DNA of 64,000 bases from Macrobrachium rosenbergii (taxonomy: Eukaryota; Arthropoda; Malacostraca; Decapoda; Palaemonidae): NCBI RefSeq assembly GCF_040412425.1, contig NC_089762.1, positions 25,110,391 through 25,174,390 on the forward strand, in the 5' to 3' direction. Positions 1-13,000 of this stretch are shown here, piece by piece. The notes beneath the pieces are model-generated. The model had not been told where the DNA came from and did no database searches. It saw nothing but the letters and a program-made list of their open reading frames with translations. The position numbers and the translations under genes are program-made. Position 1 is the first letter of the stretch, and each line of letters begins with the position of its first letter.

Positions 1-559
1 TCCTCCCTACACAAGTTAGGGGAAAAAAGATTCTTCAGTCTTGGCAAGCAACTTTTCTAGGACACTCCATAATTAAGCCAGCAGGTGGGAGGGACCCCTT
101 AGCCTTGGTAGGCAACCATTCTAGGATTGGTTACTCTAAATACAAACCTTGTTCTCCAACCTCGGACTGTGCCACTGCCATTGTACCATGGCCTCCATTG
201 GTCTTGGGTTTGAGATCCCTTGCTCAAGGGTGCAATCAGTCATTTTTTCTCTTTTTGTTAACTTTCCTGTTTTTACAGAAAGTGTGTAAGGCAGGCTGAT
301 GAGAAAGCAAAAGTTTCTTGGTGAATTATCAGGAAAGTGCTTTCTTTACCTAATCTTTTCCTATAAGGCTCTTTATAATTTCTAAATCCATCCTGACCCA
401 TTGTTGTGGCAAACCTGGCAGGTTTCTTATATGCCTTACAAGGTGTGCTGGATCTACCTAGTTGACCAGTTGCTTCCGGCACTTTTTCAATGACATATGG
501 TCAGGTTTATTGATACTGTCAATGAAATTTTTGTAAATAATATAAATACTGCTGCTATT

Positions 560-2830
560 GATTTTATTAGTATTGTTTACTGTTCTGTTGATTTTTAGTA
601 TGTTGCTTTTTTTACAAGTTTATTTTTTAGTTTTGCTAATAATTTTATTTTGTTAATTTTAATTCTTTTGGGAAACATTGAGCTGAACCCTGGGCCTGTC
701 ACTCATTACTGCAAGAAAAATTGCAGAGTACTTTACTTAAATATTTGAGGCTTAAGGTCAAATTTTCTTGGTCTCCAGAGTTGTGCCTGTAACTAGATTT
801 GATGTTTTTATCTGAGACACTTGTAGGTAATCACAAGTCAAAGGCTGAGTGTTTAATTCCAGGGCTTGATGGCCCTGACTTACTTTATCATCGTAACATC
901 CCAATTGCACAAGGTATGGCTGAATACACTAAGTCCAGATGGCCTATTTATCATAAAAAATCTTTGGAGTATAATTGCCATAAAGCTCTTTGTTTTAAGA
1001 TTTTCAGCAAGTTCTACAATGTTGACATATTTGCTGTTTACCATGAAAAAGACCAAATTTAACACTTGAAGGTGAAATCATTCTGGTGAAAATTACACCA
1101 TTTTTTGAGTCTCACATTGCTGCAAATGCAATTTCTATGTAGCTGAGAGAAATTATAATAATTCCTTAAAGAGGAAACCTGGAGGAATTACTCAGCCCTA
1201 TCAGTGGTGGACCAAATTGGCATCATCTATCTTTGAGTCGGGCCCATCTTCCATCCCACCACTACTAACAGATGATGGGAGATTGGTACCTGGCCCTAAG
1301 GAAAAAGCTGAACAGCTTCATCAAGCTTTTAAAGCTATGCAATCAGCTGAGGGTGTCCCTCTCCCTGATACTTGTCATCCTGAACCTATTCTTACAAAAT
1401 TTGCATTTTGCTCTAGGGATGCTAAGAAAATTCTTGATATACTTTGTTTTTTAAAAAATTTTCTAGTGTGTTGTCTCCCAAGATTAGCAGATTCTACAGA
1501 TTTTTAAGTCAATATAATATACTTGTGGATGAGTACAAGCTTAGTAATACAGTGCCTGTTCCAAAGAATAACTAAAGGCCAATTTTCATTCTCCCTGTGC
1601 TCCCCAAAGTTGCAGAAAAACTTATTTTTAAGCTGCCACATAAGTATGTGGAACCTAAAGGATTGTTAGCTGACAGTTAATATGCATATAGGAAGCAGTT
1701 AGGTAACTGTGATGCTCTTTTAGATTTGACATGCTATTTGCAAGAGAACCTTGAAAAGATTTTTGAGTTTTAGTGCTGCATTCAATTTAGTAAATCACAA
1801 GGCACTTATTTATAAACTTCAGATCTTGGAGTGGATGAATATGTTTTAGGTTTACTTCAAGATTTCCTTACAGGTAGGCAGCAGTGAGTTGCTATTAATG
1901 GAATCCTTAGCAAACCAAGACCTATTGTGTCTGGAGTACCACAGGGTAATGTTCTTGGTCCACTGTTATTTTTAGTGTAGTACACAAGTGATATGGTTGT
2001 TGGGCTGGAAAACAAGATTGTTCAGTATGCCGATGATGCAACACTTGTGGGTGCAGTAAAGTCTCCACTTACAAGAAATGAAGCAGCCCTTAGTCTCAAT
2101 TGTGACATGGGCAGATTAGTGAATGGTGTAGTCAATGGGTTATGAGCCATAACTACAGTAAGGCAAAAACACTACTGAGTAGTAGATCTCGTACTGATTT
2201 CCCACCACATCCTCCCCTTCAACTGGATGGGACTCTGCTGAATGAATTTGAAGCCTTAACTATTCTTGGTGTAACTTTTGACTCGCATCTTACTTTTGAG
2301 AAACATTTTACAAAAGTGTTAGCAAATTCCACACTTAAGTTCTGTACTGTATGAAAGGTCATAACAGTGATAAAATCAATGCAACCTGTTTTAGGTCATT
2401 TATCCTTCCTTGACTAGAATAATGGTCTTTGTTGTGGATGCCTTATTCTGCCAGAGATTTATTTCTTTTAGATAGAGTGGTTCATGGTGGTAGGTTTCTG
2501 TTTCCTAATATTAGCAGTTGCGACTTGGACCATCAATGGATAGTCTCTTGTTTCTCAATTTTTCATAAGTTGTATGCTAACAGAGATCTTTCACATTCAA
2601 AATTGATCCCTGATCCCCTTTTCCTGCTGAGTGCAACCAGATTTGCTGAACAGCAGCACCAATATGCAGTTAATGTGCCTCACTGTCAAACTTCTAAGTT
2701 CCAGAGGTCCTTTTCCTCACACCATTGGACTTGGAACAGTCTCCCTGAATATGTCATGCAATAGGATTTAACTGTAATTATTTTCATCATCATGACACAA
2801 GTGATAACAAGGATAATGAAATACAGTATA
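560..2830 (+). mobile_element. decayed CR1/jockey-like non-LTR retrotransposon
   Basis: Plus-strand remnant of a LINE with an apurinic-type endonuclease followed by reverse transcriptase, broken by many stops and frameshifts. Visible parts: hydrophobic leader and 2A-like motif (about 600-697); endonuclease pieces LNI-GLRSN, SETLVGN, IPIAQGMAEYTKSRWPIYH (about 735-1065); a linker (1217-1500); RT pieces VSGVPQGNVLGPLLF (1927-1970), catalytic YADD at 2026-2037, and LTILGVTFDSHLTFEKHF (about 2255-2310); and the C-terminal SPARDLFLLDRVVHGGR-type region (2429-2764). Clade assignment (CR1 versus jockey) is by general motif order, not a tree. It lies downstream of RUSF1, opposite strand. Confidence 0.8.
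671..697 (+). other. 2A-like motif GNIELNPGP in the LINE leader
   Basis: The nine codons read GNIELNPGP, matching the 2A ribosome-skipping consensus (D-V/I-E-x-N-P-G-P) except that the usual Asp is Asn. Directly upstream in the same frame is a strongly hydrophobic run (NFILLILILL). Known precedent: some CR1/L2-type LINEs carry 2A-like peptides at the start of their ORF, sometimes after a signal-like sequence. The D-to-N change would be expected to weaken skipping. Confidence 0.7.
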
Positions 2831-3981
2831 GGAAAACATTTGAATGAATTCATCAAAGGGAAAAATAGATGATCAAGTGATGGTACTCCTTTTGAGAACA
2901 ATCACCAATCACCACATCAGGGGATGTTTGTGTGCTGCAAACAGGTCAGCAGACATACATAAAGTGAGGCAGTTAGCCAATGGAGACATGGAATCCCTAA
3001 GCACATACACTGAACCACTAGCTGCAGCTGACCATCCTTTTCTTCCTTCTTTGGAAGGTAGATGTCTCTGAGATTTCATCTAACACAAAATGGGCTATGC
3101 AAGATTATAAGTACTGTAGTAGGACTAGAGTATTTAGTAGGTCTTTTTTCTTCCTCAACCTTCATGTCAAGACTTGGCAAAAATGTTCTTATATCATGAT
3201 AAAATGCCTAATTGCCAACAATTTTTTTTCAGTTGCTCCTTCACCAAATAAGTACCCTGTCTAACTTACAGAGTCACTGGGAAACTTATGTGCGTACAAA
3301 AGATTTTATTTTCATTACAATAAGGACAAACAAAGTCCTGAGCACAGCCCTGTTCAAGCATAACCAATGTGTTGTTTGAGTCAAAAGAGTGACACTGGAG
3401 TAATCTATTCAGCCTCTCTTTGTCATTCCTCTCCCTATGAGATATCACATACCAGTACCTTAATGCATTTTCACCCAACCTTCTCTACTTCACACCATTT
3501 CATCTTCAATTCCTCCAATTCTTCATTTCACCCACTACTGATACATACTGAACATAATATACAGCCTTGTAAATTAGAAATTCAATCTTACTTCTTTCCC
3601 ATCGAATAATGCCAGGATAAACCACCAGTCATTTTAATGTCTGCTTCTCGGACATCTGTACCAAAGCTCGTGATAATTAATTCACAACTTGAGCTCTGAG
3701 GAATTCTAATGTCACCAATAGTTAATAATATGACTGACAAAGGGAAAATGCAATTTTCACCTAATAATGTCATTCCAAAAGGTGAGTACCTCTGTTCTTG
3801 AAATATCCTTCTACCTATGTAGAGATTTAGCTCTAGAAATGGACTGTTCACAGCATCTACGAATAAACAATTCCTGTTTCTATTATATTTTGTATGTGCA
3901 AACCAGTCTTTAATTAAAAGCACATTTGTTAGTTCATGAGCAAATTTCAATTTATGCAAGAGCCATGTAAGCCAACAGGTT
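2831..3981. other. non-coding interval, presumed RUSF1 3' UTR and flank
   Basis: AT-rich sequence between the LINE remnant and the tentative RUSF1 stop. Short open frames on both strands show no recognisable domain. I see no RNA gene or repeat here. Confidence 0.4.
3305..3310 (-). promoter_or_regulatory. possible polyadenylation signal of RUSF1
   Basis: AATAAA on the minus strand, about 670 bp after the tentative stop codon. AATAAA is common by chance in AT-rich DNA, so this is a candidate only. Confidence 0.2.
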
Positions 3982-4061
3982 CTATACAGTTTGGAGAAAG
4001 GCATCCTCTACCACACGGAAGATCACCTTCACAAGTTCTTGCTTGGCTGACCTTTTGAATA
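3982..4061 (-). CDS. RUSF1: RUSF1 tentative terminal exon
   Basis: Acceptor ATTTCAG at 4063-4062, then an in-phase stretch of 25 codons (FKRSAKQELVKVIFRVVED...) to TAG at 3982-3984. Phase fits the previous exon and the total length is then close to the family's. The residues themselves do not match the known C-terminus of RUSF1, so another acceptor further downstream is possible. A minus-strand AATAAA at 3305-3310 could end the transcript. Confidence 0.5.
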
Positions 4062-7000
4062 CTGAAATACTAGGCATTGGTTTGTATCCATAAAGTATAG
4101 AAGCTGTTTAAAAATATACATATTTTAAAGTCTGATTATAACTACCCTGTCCTTCATTATATGAACATCTTAACATAAGAAAACTCACCTTTTATTTTGA
4201 GATGCTGTAGAAAGTCTGGATATATTTTCTTGCTATATAGCCTTACAGCTGAAATGATTTCTCTTAATGAAGAGGATGATGTCAAGGTTGGTGCTACATG
4301 TTCTGATGATAAAACAAAATCCTGAAAGTGGTAAAGCAGTTAATTGTTGAAAAATTCTTGAACAATGACAGACCAATTTATAAGAGCTCATGCTTGTGGT
4401 CAATAAAACATCTGGAAACTACTATCCTTCTGAGAAAGTAAAAGATGCCAGTCATCACTCTGCATACCTGCATTAACAGATCCTCAGGTCCTGTCAGTGA
4501 TCTTAGTCAGTATTTGTGCTACTATAATGCAAATGTCACATAAAGAATGTTAACAAGAACAGTCTCTATACACAGTTGTAACAAACAAGTAAACTTTAAA
4601 CATACCTCACACAGATGAACATAATTAAGGACACTAAGGTATGCAATGTAGAAGGCTTCTAACTCTTCTTGGGGAGAGATGTCTTTTCGATATACAATGT
4701 ACAGATGTCTCTTTGATAAGTCCCCTATAACCTACAATTGATTACAAACCCGTGTTAGTATGTGCTATGTGGAAAGGAACAGGAAAACATATCTAAATAT
4801 AAATCGGCTTTGTTTCATGAAAATATTTTTTAATACATGCAAACTCTCAATTGTTTAACACCATGAAAACTTAAAAAATACAAATATTTGAACAATAAAT
4901 AAATTATTAATACTTATAATTTTAATCTGCCACAAATAATCCCAAACACTTTAATCCATATAAGAAACAACATAGCAGTCAGCCAGTACTTTGCATCCCA
5001 GGAGGTCCTGGGGTCTTCCATGGCAGTCAAAATCCTTCTTTGTTTAATACAATATACGAGCTGTGATAAATCAGAGGGGCTGAGACTTGGGAACTTCCAT
5101 TACGACTAATGGGTTTGTGTGAAGAAATCAAATTTTAAAAAAATATTTGTTTCAACACAAACCCATAATGATAATTAGCTTAAAATGACATTTTTATAAT
5201 AAAATGAAGTTTTATATACAGTATACTTACCAAGTAATTACAGCTAACAATTTCTAATAACTGGCAGCTAAAATGTTAAAATTTGCGGAGGCGATTCTTT
5301 TGTTTTGTTTTGGTGTAAGTAGCTAGCCCCACCCACTTTTGGGGAAGAAGTTGAACAACATAGCAAGAAGGCTCAATTTGTTTATGCCGTAATGTCCATG
5401 AGAGGGGAGGAGGGAGGGCTCCCACTCTGTAATTACTTGGTAAGTATATTTAAAACTTTATTTTATTATAAAAATGTCATTTTTATATAAGTAACCAATA
5501 ATTACATAGCTGATTCCCATATTGATAGGTGGTGGGATTCGTAGACTTACTCGACCTTAAGTATTAAAAGTAATAATTTGAGAATAGAAAGTAGTTAACA
5601 TCAATACTGTACAATGTTTATTGTTCCTTACCTGGTAAGAGAGCTGTTGCAAGAAGATACTGTCTCTGGTGGTGCTCATCTTACCCCATAGAGGTGTGGC
5701 GGTATAGCCAAGTGTCACCTGCTACATAAGTGGGGACCTCGCAGCAAAGGACTTCTCCGAACACTAGCAAAGTAAAGAAAGTTTGCCCTGCCCTGGGCGC
5801 AGTACTGACACACAACACCATATAATAATGCTGACACTTACACCAAAAGATTAAAAACACCATTACCCAACCATTAAAAGACCTGGAGGGCATCCCAGTA
5901 AAAAGTAGCCCCAAGCTCCCCTAAACTCAACACCAGATTCCAAGGTGAAGAGTAAGGGTGGAAGGAACGCTTCCTATACTTCCTTACTCAACACTGTGCC
6001 AGCCACCAATAAAGGACCCAAGGTACTGCAATAATTACAACTGTTTCAACATCGCATAGATAATATGCTGAAAAAACTCACTTACATCTCCAATAAGTGG
6101 GTTGGAAAATGGAGGCAAGAGAAAGATTATATCTGAATGATAAGGATGTAGCCACAGCTCTAATTTCATGCGCTCTTACCCTTAGACAGGGAAGATGCTC
6201 TTCTCCCACTTGTGAATGTGACTTGCGAATGAGATCTCTTAGAAAGAAAGAGAGGGCATTCTTTGAGAGGTCATGAAGGGTTCTTCACTCAACACCACAG
6301 GTGATCGGACGTACCTCTTCTCTTATCAGTCTTATGGAGGTAGTACTTGAGAGCCCTTATTGGACAAAGGAATCTTTCCTCATCTAATGAACCTACCACC
6401 TGAGATAAGTTCTTAATGCTAAAAGAACGAGGTCAAATTTGGCTGGATTCTCGTTCTTAGCGAGAAAACCAAGATTAAAGGAGTAAATTGCATCTCCATT
6501 AGAGAAACTGATTCTCCTATCCAAAGCTTGGATCTCATTTACTCTCTTGGCTGTAGCCAAGGCTACTAGGAATAAAGTGTTCTTAGTTAGGTTTCTCAGC
6601 GAAGCAGAAGCAATAGGTTCAAAGGGTGGCCTTAAAAGCCATTTAACTACTATGTCCAGGTTCCATAATACTTGCTCTAAATCTTTGTGCTTCGTTGTAT
6701 CGAATGATTTAATAAGTTCAGATAAATCCTGATCCAAAGAAATATCCAGGCCTCTATGCCTCAATACCAAGCCTAACAATGCTCTGTAACCTTTGATAGT
6801 GGATGAGGACAAACCTTTGAGAGTTCTCAGTAACAACAGAAAATCAGCAATCTCTGTTGAAGTTGTCTTAGAAGAAGAGACATATGCATGTTATACTCAA
6901 CACATATTTGTGTGAAGGACAACCCTTTTTTAAGATTCTGTTAATCTGTTAAACACTGAATTTTGTCTAAGGCCTCAGCATTTCCTCATCTTTTTGGCAG

Positions 7001-10000
7001 CTGGCAGTGCCATAAACACACATAAAGCAAACAGCACAGCAACATCTACCCTGACATAGCAAAGAGCATTGAAATGTAGGTAACATTTACTCAATTCATA
7101 GCCAAGATGACACTGAGGCAACACCAATGTTTGTATTTCCCTCACCTGTATCCACCCTTGCAACCAACAGCCATTTTTCTCACACTTTCCCAGTGGACAT
7201 CATTACGCAAATCAGCATGACATTCAAATAAAGCCAATAAGCATGTGTAAAGTAGTCAGCAATTACACCTTGCTGGACAGAGCCTATTGGAACAATAATT
7301 TTACTTCTGTTCAAGAGTGTTCGATGTAAACTCAGTACTTGATGTCATGCCATGAGAACAGTATAGCTCTTATTTTCACTAAGTGATTTTGCATATTTAA
7401 GGGAGTGTACCCCTTCACACAGAACAGGGTGTAGTGAAGATACAGAAAATGCAGATAAGCAAAAGACTACTGTACAGTGATTGGTTTGTATGAAAAAATT
7501 TTGTTTTAGAAAATTATATTTTTGAACACTCAACAGTATGTTACCCAAACTTCATAAAAAAAAATAGGAAAACTAACAAATTAGAAAAACTTACCATAAA
7601 TTTTTCTTGCCTAAAAACTTCTAATGTACTAGTGAAGTAATTTCCACGATCAATCTTTTCCATATTTCTCTCTATTACTTCATAAAAAGAACATCCCAAC
7701 GAAAGCCGAAATCCAAAAGGAAAATAGTCTGAAATACATATTTATATATCATTACTGCATAATAGTTTTTGTCTTTGTGTATTGCCTTTCATACTTTTAA
7801 ATAAAATCTAAACAGGAAAAGAAAAAAAACTCGTTTTCTATCTTCTTCCTTCTACCACTTGTAAATGCTTTTTTGCTAATAGAACTGTCAAGGTAATTTT
7901 GTATACTAATTTGAACTGACTGAATTTTATGTTGCTTGCAGAGGTGTTTATAAATATGTGAAATGAGAGCTAGTAAAAATTCATTCATAAACAATTTAAA
8001 TGTACTAATATATGCATTGTATGCATAAATGCTGTACCACAAGTGTCTTTACTGCATTGTCTTATGGTAAGAGCTTTAGGGAGAATTTTTGCAGTAATCT
8101 GTTATTTTTGGTTTTCAGACAGGATATATGGCTGTATCTTTCTGCATGACAGGAAGTCACTGGATACAATCTGTTCAGTGGAAGCTTACTTAGCAAGTCT
8201 ATATTCTTATTGGCTTGTTCTATAATTAAAAAAAAATTTATCATAAATGTTCAGTAAAGCACTAACCTGGGATAAAAGCAGGCCCAGAGAAGAGAGGTTC
8301 AGAGAGGTTAGTCTCCTCAATTCCAGGAATGGATGATTTTGAGAACCACGTAGAAAGAATGTACAATAAGCGAGGTCTGTTGAGTGATTCCATTTTTACA
8401 GCTCGTACAGCTAAGTAGTTGGTAAGGAGGTGGAAAAATACACATACAACAAATGTTACCCATGTGAACCTAAAAGAAACAAACATGATTAAAGATATAA
8501 TGTGATACATAAAAAATTCAATTGTTCTCTATAAAAATTTGTTTTGTCAGATACAAACCATTGCTTTATATGCTTATATCAATCACTTCAGTGATAAGAC
8601 CATGCCAAAATAAAAAGCAAGCACAAGTAAGTCAAATAAGCTAAGCTGAATGGGTAAGACCACCTCTGTTATTGCTACTTATAATACCCTTACCATGATG
8701 TCATCATTTACCTTAACTTTTTTTGCTCAATTTAAGCCATGTAAAGAACCAATTAGAGAGGTAAATAAAAATGAGTAAAATGTTACTTTCATGATAAAAT
8801 TAAGTTCCATATATACTTACCAAGTAATTATATAGCTATATGTTTTCTAACCACGGCAGCCTAAAAATTAAAAAATCGTGGTGTCGCTTCTATTGTTTTT
8901 AAGTAGGTGACAAGCCCCACCCATTTTCAAGGAACAAGAGGAACAACCTAGCAGAGAGCTTCAATTCGTTTGTGCCCTGATGTCCATGCGAGGGGACGAG
9001 GGAGGGCTCTGACTCTGTAATTACTTGGTAAGTACAGGCAGTCCCCAGTTTACGACGGGTCCAGCTTACGACGTTCTGAGGTTATGACGCTTTTCTAATA
9101 TATTCATCAGAAATTATTTCCCGGTTTACGACGCACGTTCCAGGGTTACAACGTGTTGTACGCCGATCTGACGGAAGAAATATGGCTCCAAAACGGCAAA
9201 ATAATCAAAATTTGGAGGTTTTTTGATGAAAAACTAAATAAAAATGCAGTTTACATCGTTTTCTATACACCCAAAGCATTAAAATAAGGTTTTCTTAGGA
9301 TTTTTGAAGATTTTCGACAATTTTTCAGTTTACGACCAGTTTCGGTTTATGACGCAGCATAAAAACGGAACCCCATTGTAAACCGGGGACTGCCTGTATA
9401 TATGAAACTTAAATTTTTTTATGAATACAACATTTTCATATAAGTAACTTACCAAGTAATTGCATAGCTGAATCCACAGTGGTAGGAAGTGGGATACATG
9501 GATATATTCTAATGACTTTGAAATAGAAAAGTTGCCAGCACTGATACAATGCTTGTTGTTTCCTTACCTGGTAATAGAGCTATTGCAGGTAGATAATGCC
9601 TCTGGTTGGTACTCATCTTAACCTGTAGTGGCGTGGCGGTATAGCCATGGGTCGCCCCTACTTAGGTGCAAACTTTGCAGCAAAAGACATTCTGATGGCT
9701 AGCAGAGTTTACAAAAAATGCCCTTGCCCTGGGCGTAGTACCAGAATAAAACAATCAGACAACGTTGTCACCTACACTGTAATAAAAACCACACCCTAAC
9801 CACTAAAAAACACTGGTGGGTACTCCAGGTACAATGTACCCAAGCTCTCTCTGAACTCGACACCTTACATCAAGGTGTCGAGATAACGGTCCTAAGGTAC
9901 TACAGTTTTCAAACACGGTTTCCACTTCTTTCAGGTAGTGTGCAGCGAAGATCAACTTGCACTTCCAACTGGTAGACTGTAAAATGGACGAGAGGGACAT

Positions 10001-13000
10001 ATTATGTCTAGAAGCCAGAGAAGTAGCGACAGCCTGGACCTTGTGAGCCTTCACCTTAAAGGCAGGCAAGATGTCTTCTTGAGAGCGTGCCTCGGAGATC
10101 AATTGTCTCAAAAATATGACAGGACATTCTTAGAAAGCATATTCTTAGATATTACCTTTGCAGGTAATATCTAAGAGCACTCACAAGGCAATGAAGCCTT
10201 TCTGCTTCCTCCGATCCAGGGATATCCATTAAGTTTTTAATGGTGAACGAATGGGGCCAGGGCTTGGAAGGGTCCTCATTCTTGGCAAGGAACCTGAGAG
10301 AGAAGGAGCAGACTGCATCTCTTTGCAAAAAACTAACTCTCTTGTCAACAAGCTGAAGCTTACTGATACATTTGGCAGTAGCCAACGCAACAAGGAGAGG
10401 AGTCTTTCTGGTGAGATCCCTTAGTGAGACAGAGCACAGAGGCTCAAAAGTGGGACCTGAAAGCTACTTTAAAACCACGTCAAGATTCCAAGAGACGCAA
10501 TCAGACTTCTTTTCCTTAGACTTATCAAACGATTTGATTAGGTCACTGAGATCCTGGTTGGAGGACAGATCCAGACCTCTATGTTTGAAGATGAACTCAA
10601 CATTGGCCTATACCCCTTGATGGTAGAGGACGACAGCTTCTTGGAGGACCTCGGGTAAAGCACGGTCTGCGATCTGACTTGCAGACATTTCAGAAGACGA
10701 GACATTATGTCGAGTGCACCATCTTCGCAAGACCATCCATTTGGACTGACAGACATTGCTAGAAGACTGATGTCTGCATCTAGCAATAGCCTCTGCAGCT
10801 GGTTTTGAAAAACCCTTCACCCAGACGAGACTCTGGACAATCTGAAGCCTGTCAGGGCCAGAGCAGACAACCTTTGGTGGAGCCTGAAGAAGTGAGGTTG
10901 TCTAAGAAGAGACTGTTTTTGTAGAAGGAGCCTTGGAAAATCCACTAATAACCGAAGCAGGCCTGGGAACCACTCATTCTTGGGCCAAAATGGAGCAACG
11001 AGGGTCATCGAAACATTGCAATGGGAGGAGAACTTGTTGATCACTTCCCTGATCATACCAAAGGGCAGGAAGGCATAGATGTCCAGGGTCTGTCCAGTCC
11101 AGAAGCATGGCATCCGCCACCCATGCGAGAGAGGGTCCGGGGTTAATGAACAGAAGAGAGGAAGTTGGGATTCCTCGACATCGCAAACAGGTCTACAGTT
11201 GGTCTGCCCCATAACCTCCACAGGTCTTTGCAGACCAGAGGGTCTAAGGTCCGCTCTGTGGGAAGGACCTGCTCATGACGGCTCAACTCGTCCATCAAGA
11301 TGTTCAATCTCCCCTGAACGAACCGAGTGATGATTGTCACCTGGTTCTGCTCTAACCAGAGGAGGAGATCTTTCACAGCCTCGTAGAGGGAGAAGGAGTG
11401 TGTGCCTCCTTGCTTGTGGATGTATGACAGGGAAGTGGTGTTGTCCACGTGAACTATCACCATCTTACTGAAGGTCAGAGTCGAGAAGGACTGGAGACCC
11501 AGGTGAATAGCCTTCAGTTTCTTGATGCTGATATGGAGGTTTCTTTGTTTCGTGGGCCACGTTTCGGAAACTTCTTGATTCCCTAGAAGGGCTCCCCAAC
11601 TTAGATCCAAGGCATCGGAATAAAGGTCTAGGTCGGGGCTCAAAGGAAGAAGAGACTTCCCTCCCAGAAGTCTTCCTTCATACAACCACCATTGCAGGTC
11701 CTCTTTGATCTCTAACGTGATGGAAAAGACAAAGGAGTCCGGTTGGGTCTTCCTGTTCCAGTTGGCCTTGAGAAAGAACTGCAGAACTCTCATGTGCAGT
11801 CTGCCAAACCTTAAAAACTGCTTGATGGAGGCCAGAGTCCCCAAGAGACTCATCCACTGATTGGCTGAACAGGATGGGAGAGAGAGGAACCTCCAGACTG
11901 TTCGAAGGCAGGAGTCGAATCTTTTGGGGGATGGAAAAGCCTGAAAAGTCTGTGAGTTCAGGATCATCCCCGAATAAAGAATCTCTTGTGTCGGAGTCAA
12001 TTGAGATTTCTGTCTGTTGATAACAATGCCCAACTCTTGAGTCAGAAGAAGAGTTTTCTTCAAGTCCTCCATACACTTCTCCTTCAACAGGGAACAGAGA
12101 AGCCAGCTGAATGGTTTGTCTCCATATTGAACTTAGTCTTCTGAACGACTGATTCAGGGTGCTGACATCTAGGACGGTCCTCCAGCCCCCTGACAACTTG
12201 AGGACTACAAAGAGACAGTTGTAAAACCCTTCTGAGTAATATTCCTCGACTTCCTGTACAGCCCTCACAGCCTTCCGAGTCAGCAGTCAAGATGATGGGG
12301 AACTTGACTAGTGGAGGCCTCTCTCTGAATGGAATGGAGTAGCCCTCCTCAGGACCTTGACAACCCATTGTTCCACCCCTCTGCAACTCCACTCCTCCCA
12401 AAAGTGTAGAAGTCTGGCCCCTACTGGAGCACAAAGGACTGAATCCTCATTTCTTGGAGGCAGGCTTGAAGGTAGATTTCTTGATGGACCTTGACAAGAA
12501 GCATAGACTGGCATGAGGTCTTGTTTGGGGCTTTTGTTTGCCTCCACGAAAGGGCTGTGGCTGAAATGAAGAGGCAGACTTAGTGACGAAAGGGGTGGTT
12601 TCTTTTGGTCACTTAGTGGACTGGGCCAGTAGGCCCTGGGTTGACTTTTTCTGGAGGTCCAATGAAATCTCTTTGACGGTGGTCTGTGGGAGGAGATGCA
12701 GCTGGTCTCAGGGAGAGAAAAGGAGAGCAGACTTCTGGGTGTGTGACCCTTTTTTGTGATGAAGGAACACCACAACTCCCTTTTCTTTAAGACCCCCATA
12801 GAAAACAGAGTGGCGAGCTCTAGAGAGCCATCCCCGATGGCTTTGTCAGCACATGACAAAACACCTGCCAGTCTGAAGAGAAGTCCTCTGCAAGGTCAGG
12901 GCAGTCCTTGATCTTCTTAGTGAGGGCCCCAACAGTCCAATCCAGGAAGCTAAAGACTTTGAACACCTTAAAGATGTTCTTGACTAAGTGATCCAACTCC

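Larger units (their letters stand above)
5182..6885 (-). mobile_element. DIRS-like element A1, truncated (3' part only)
   Basis: Retains the coding-strand 3' end of a family A DIRS retrotransposon: ITR (5182-5395), ICR (5428-5513), a conserved 3' region and the YR gene up to its N-terminal part. Homology to A3 stops near 6885, just before the YR start, so gag, RT, RNase H and the other ITR are missing. It lies in the RUSF1 intron between exons 7595-7728 and 4606-4731, same strand as the gene. This truncation from the coding 5' side is unusual for a circular-intermediate element and may reflect later deletion. Confidence 0.85.

Noticed and set aside
3588..4004. Minus-strand ORF of 138 codons as a separate gene
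   Set aside because: Overlaps the tentative RUSF1 terminal exon in another frame and shows no recognisable domain; probably chance in 3' UTR.
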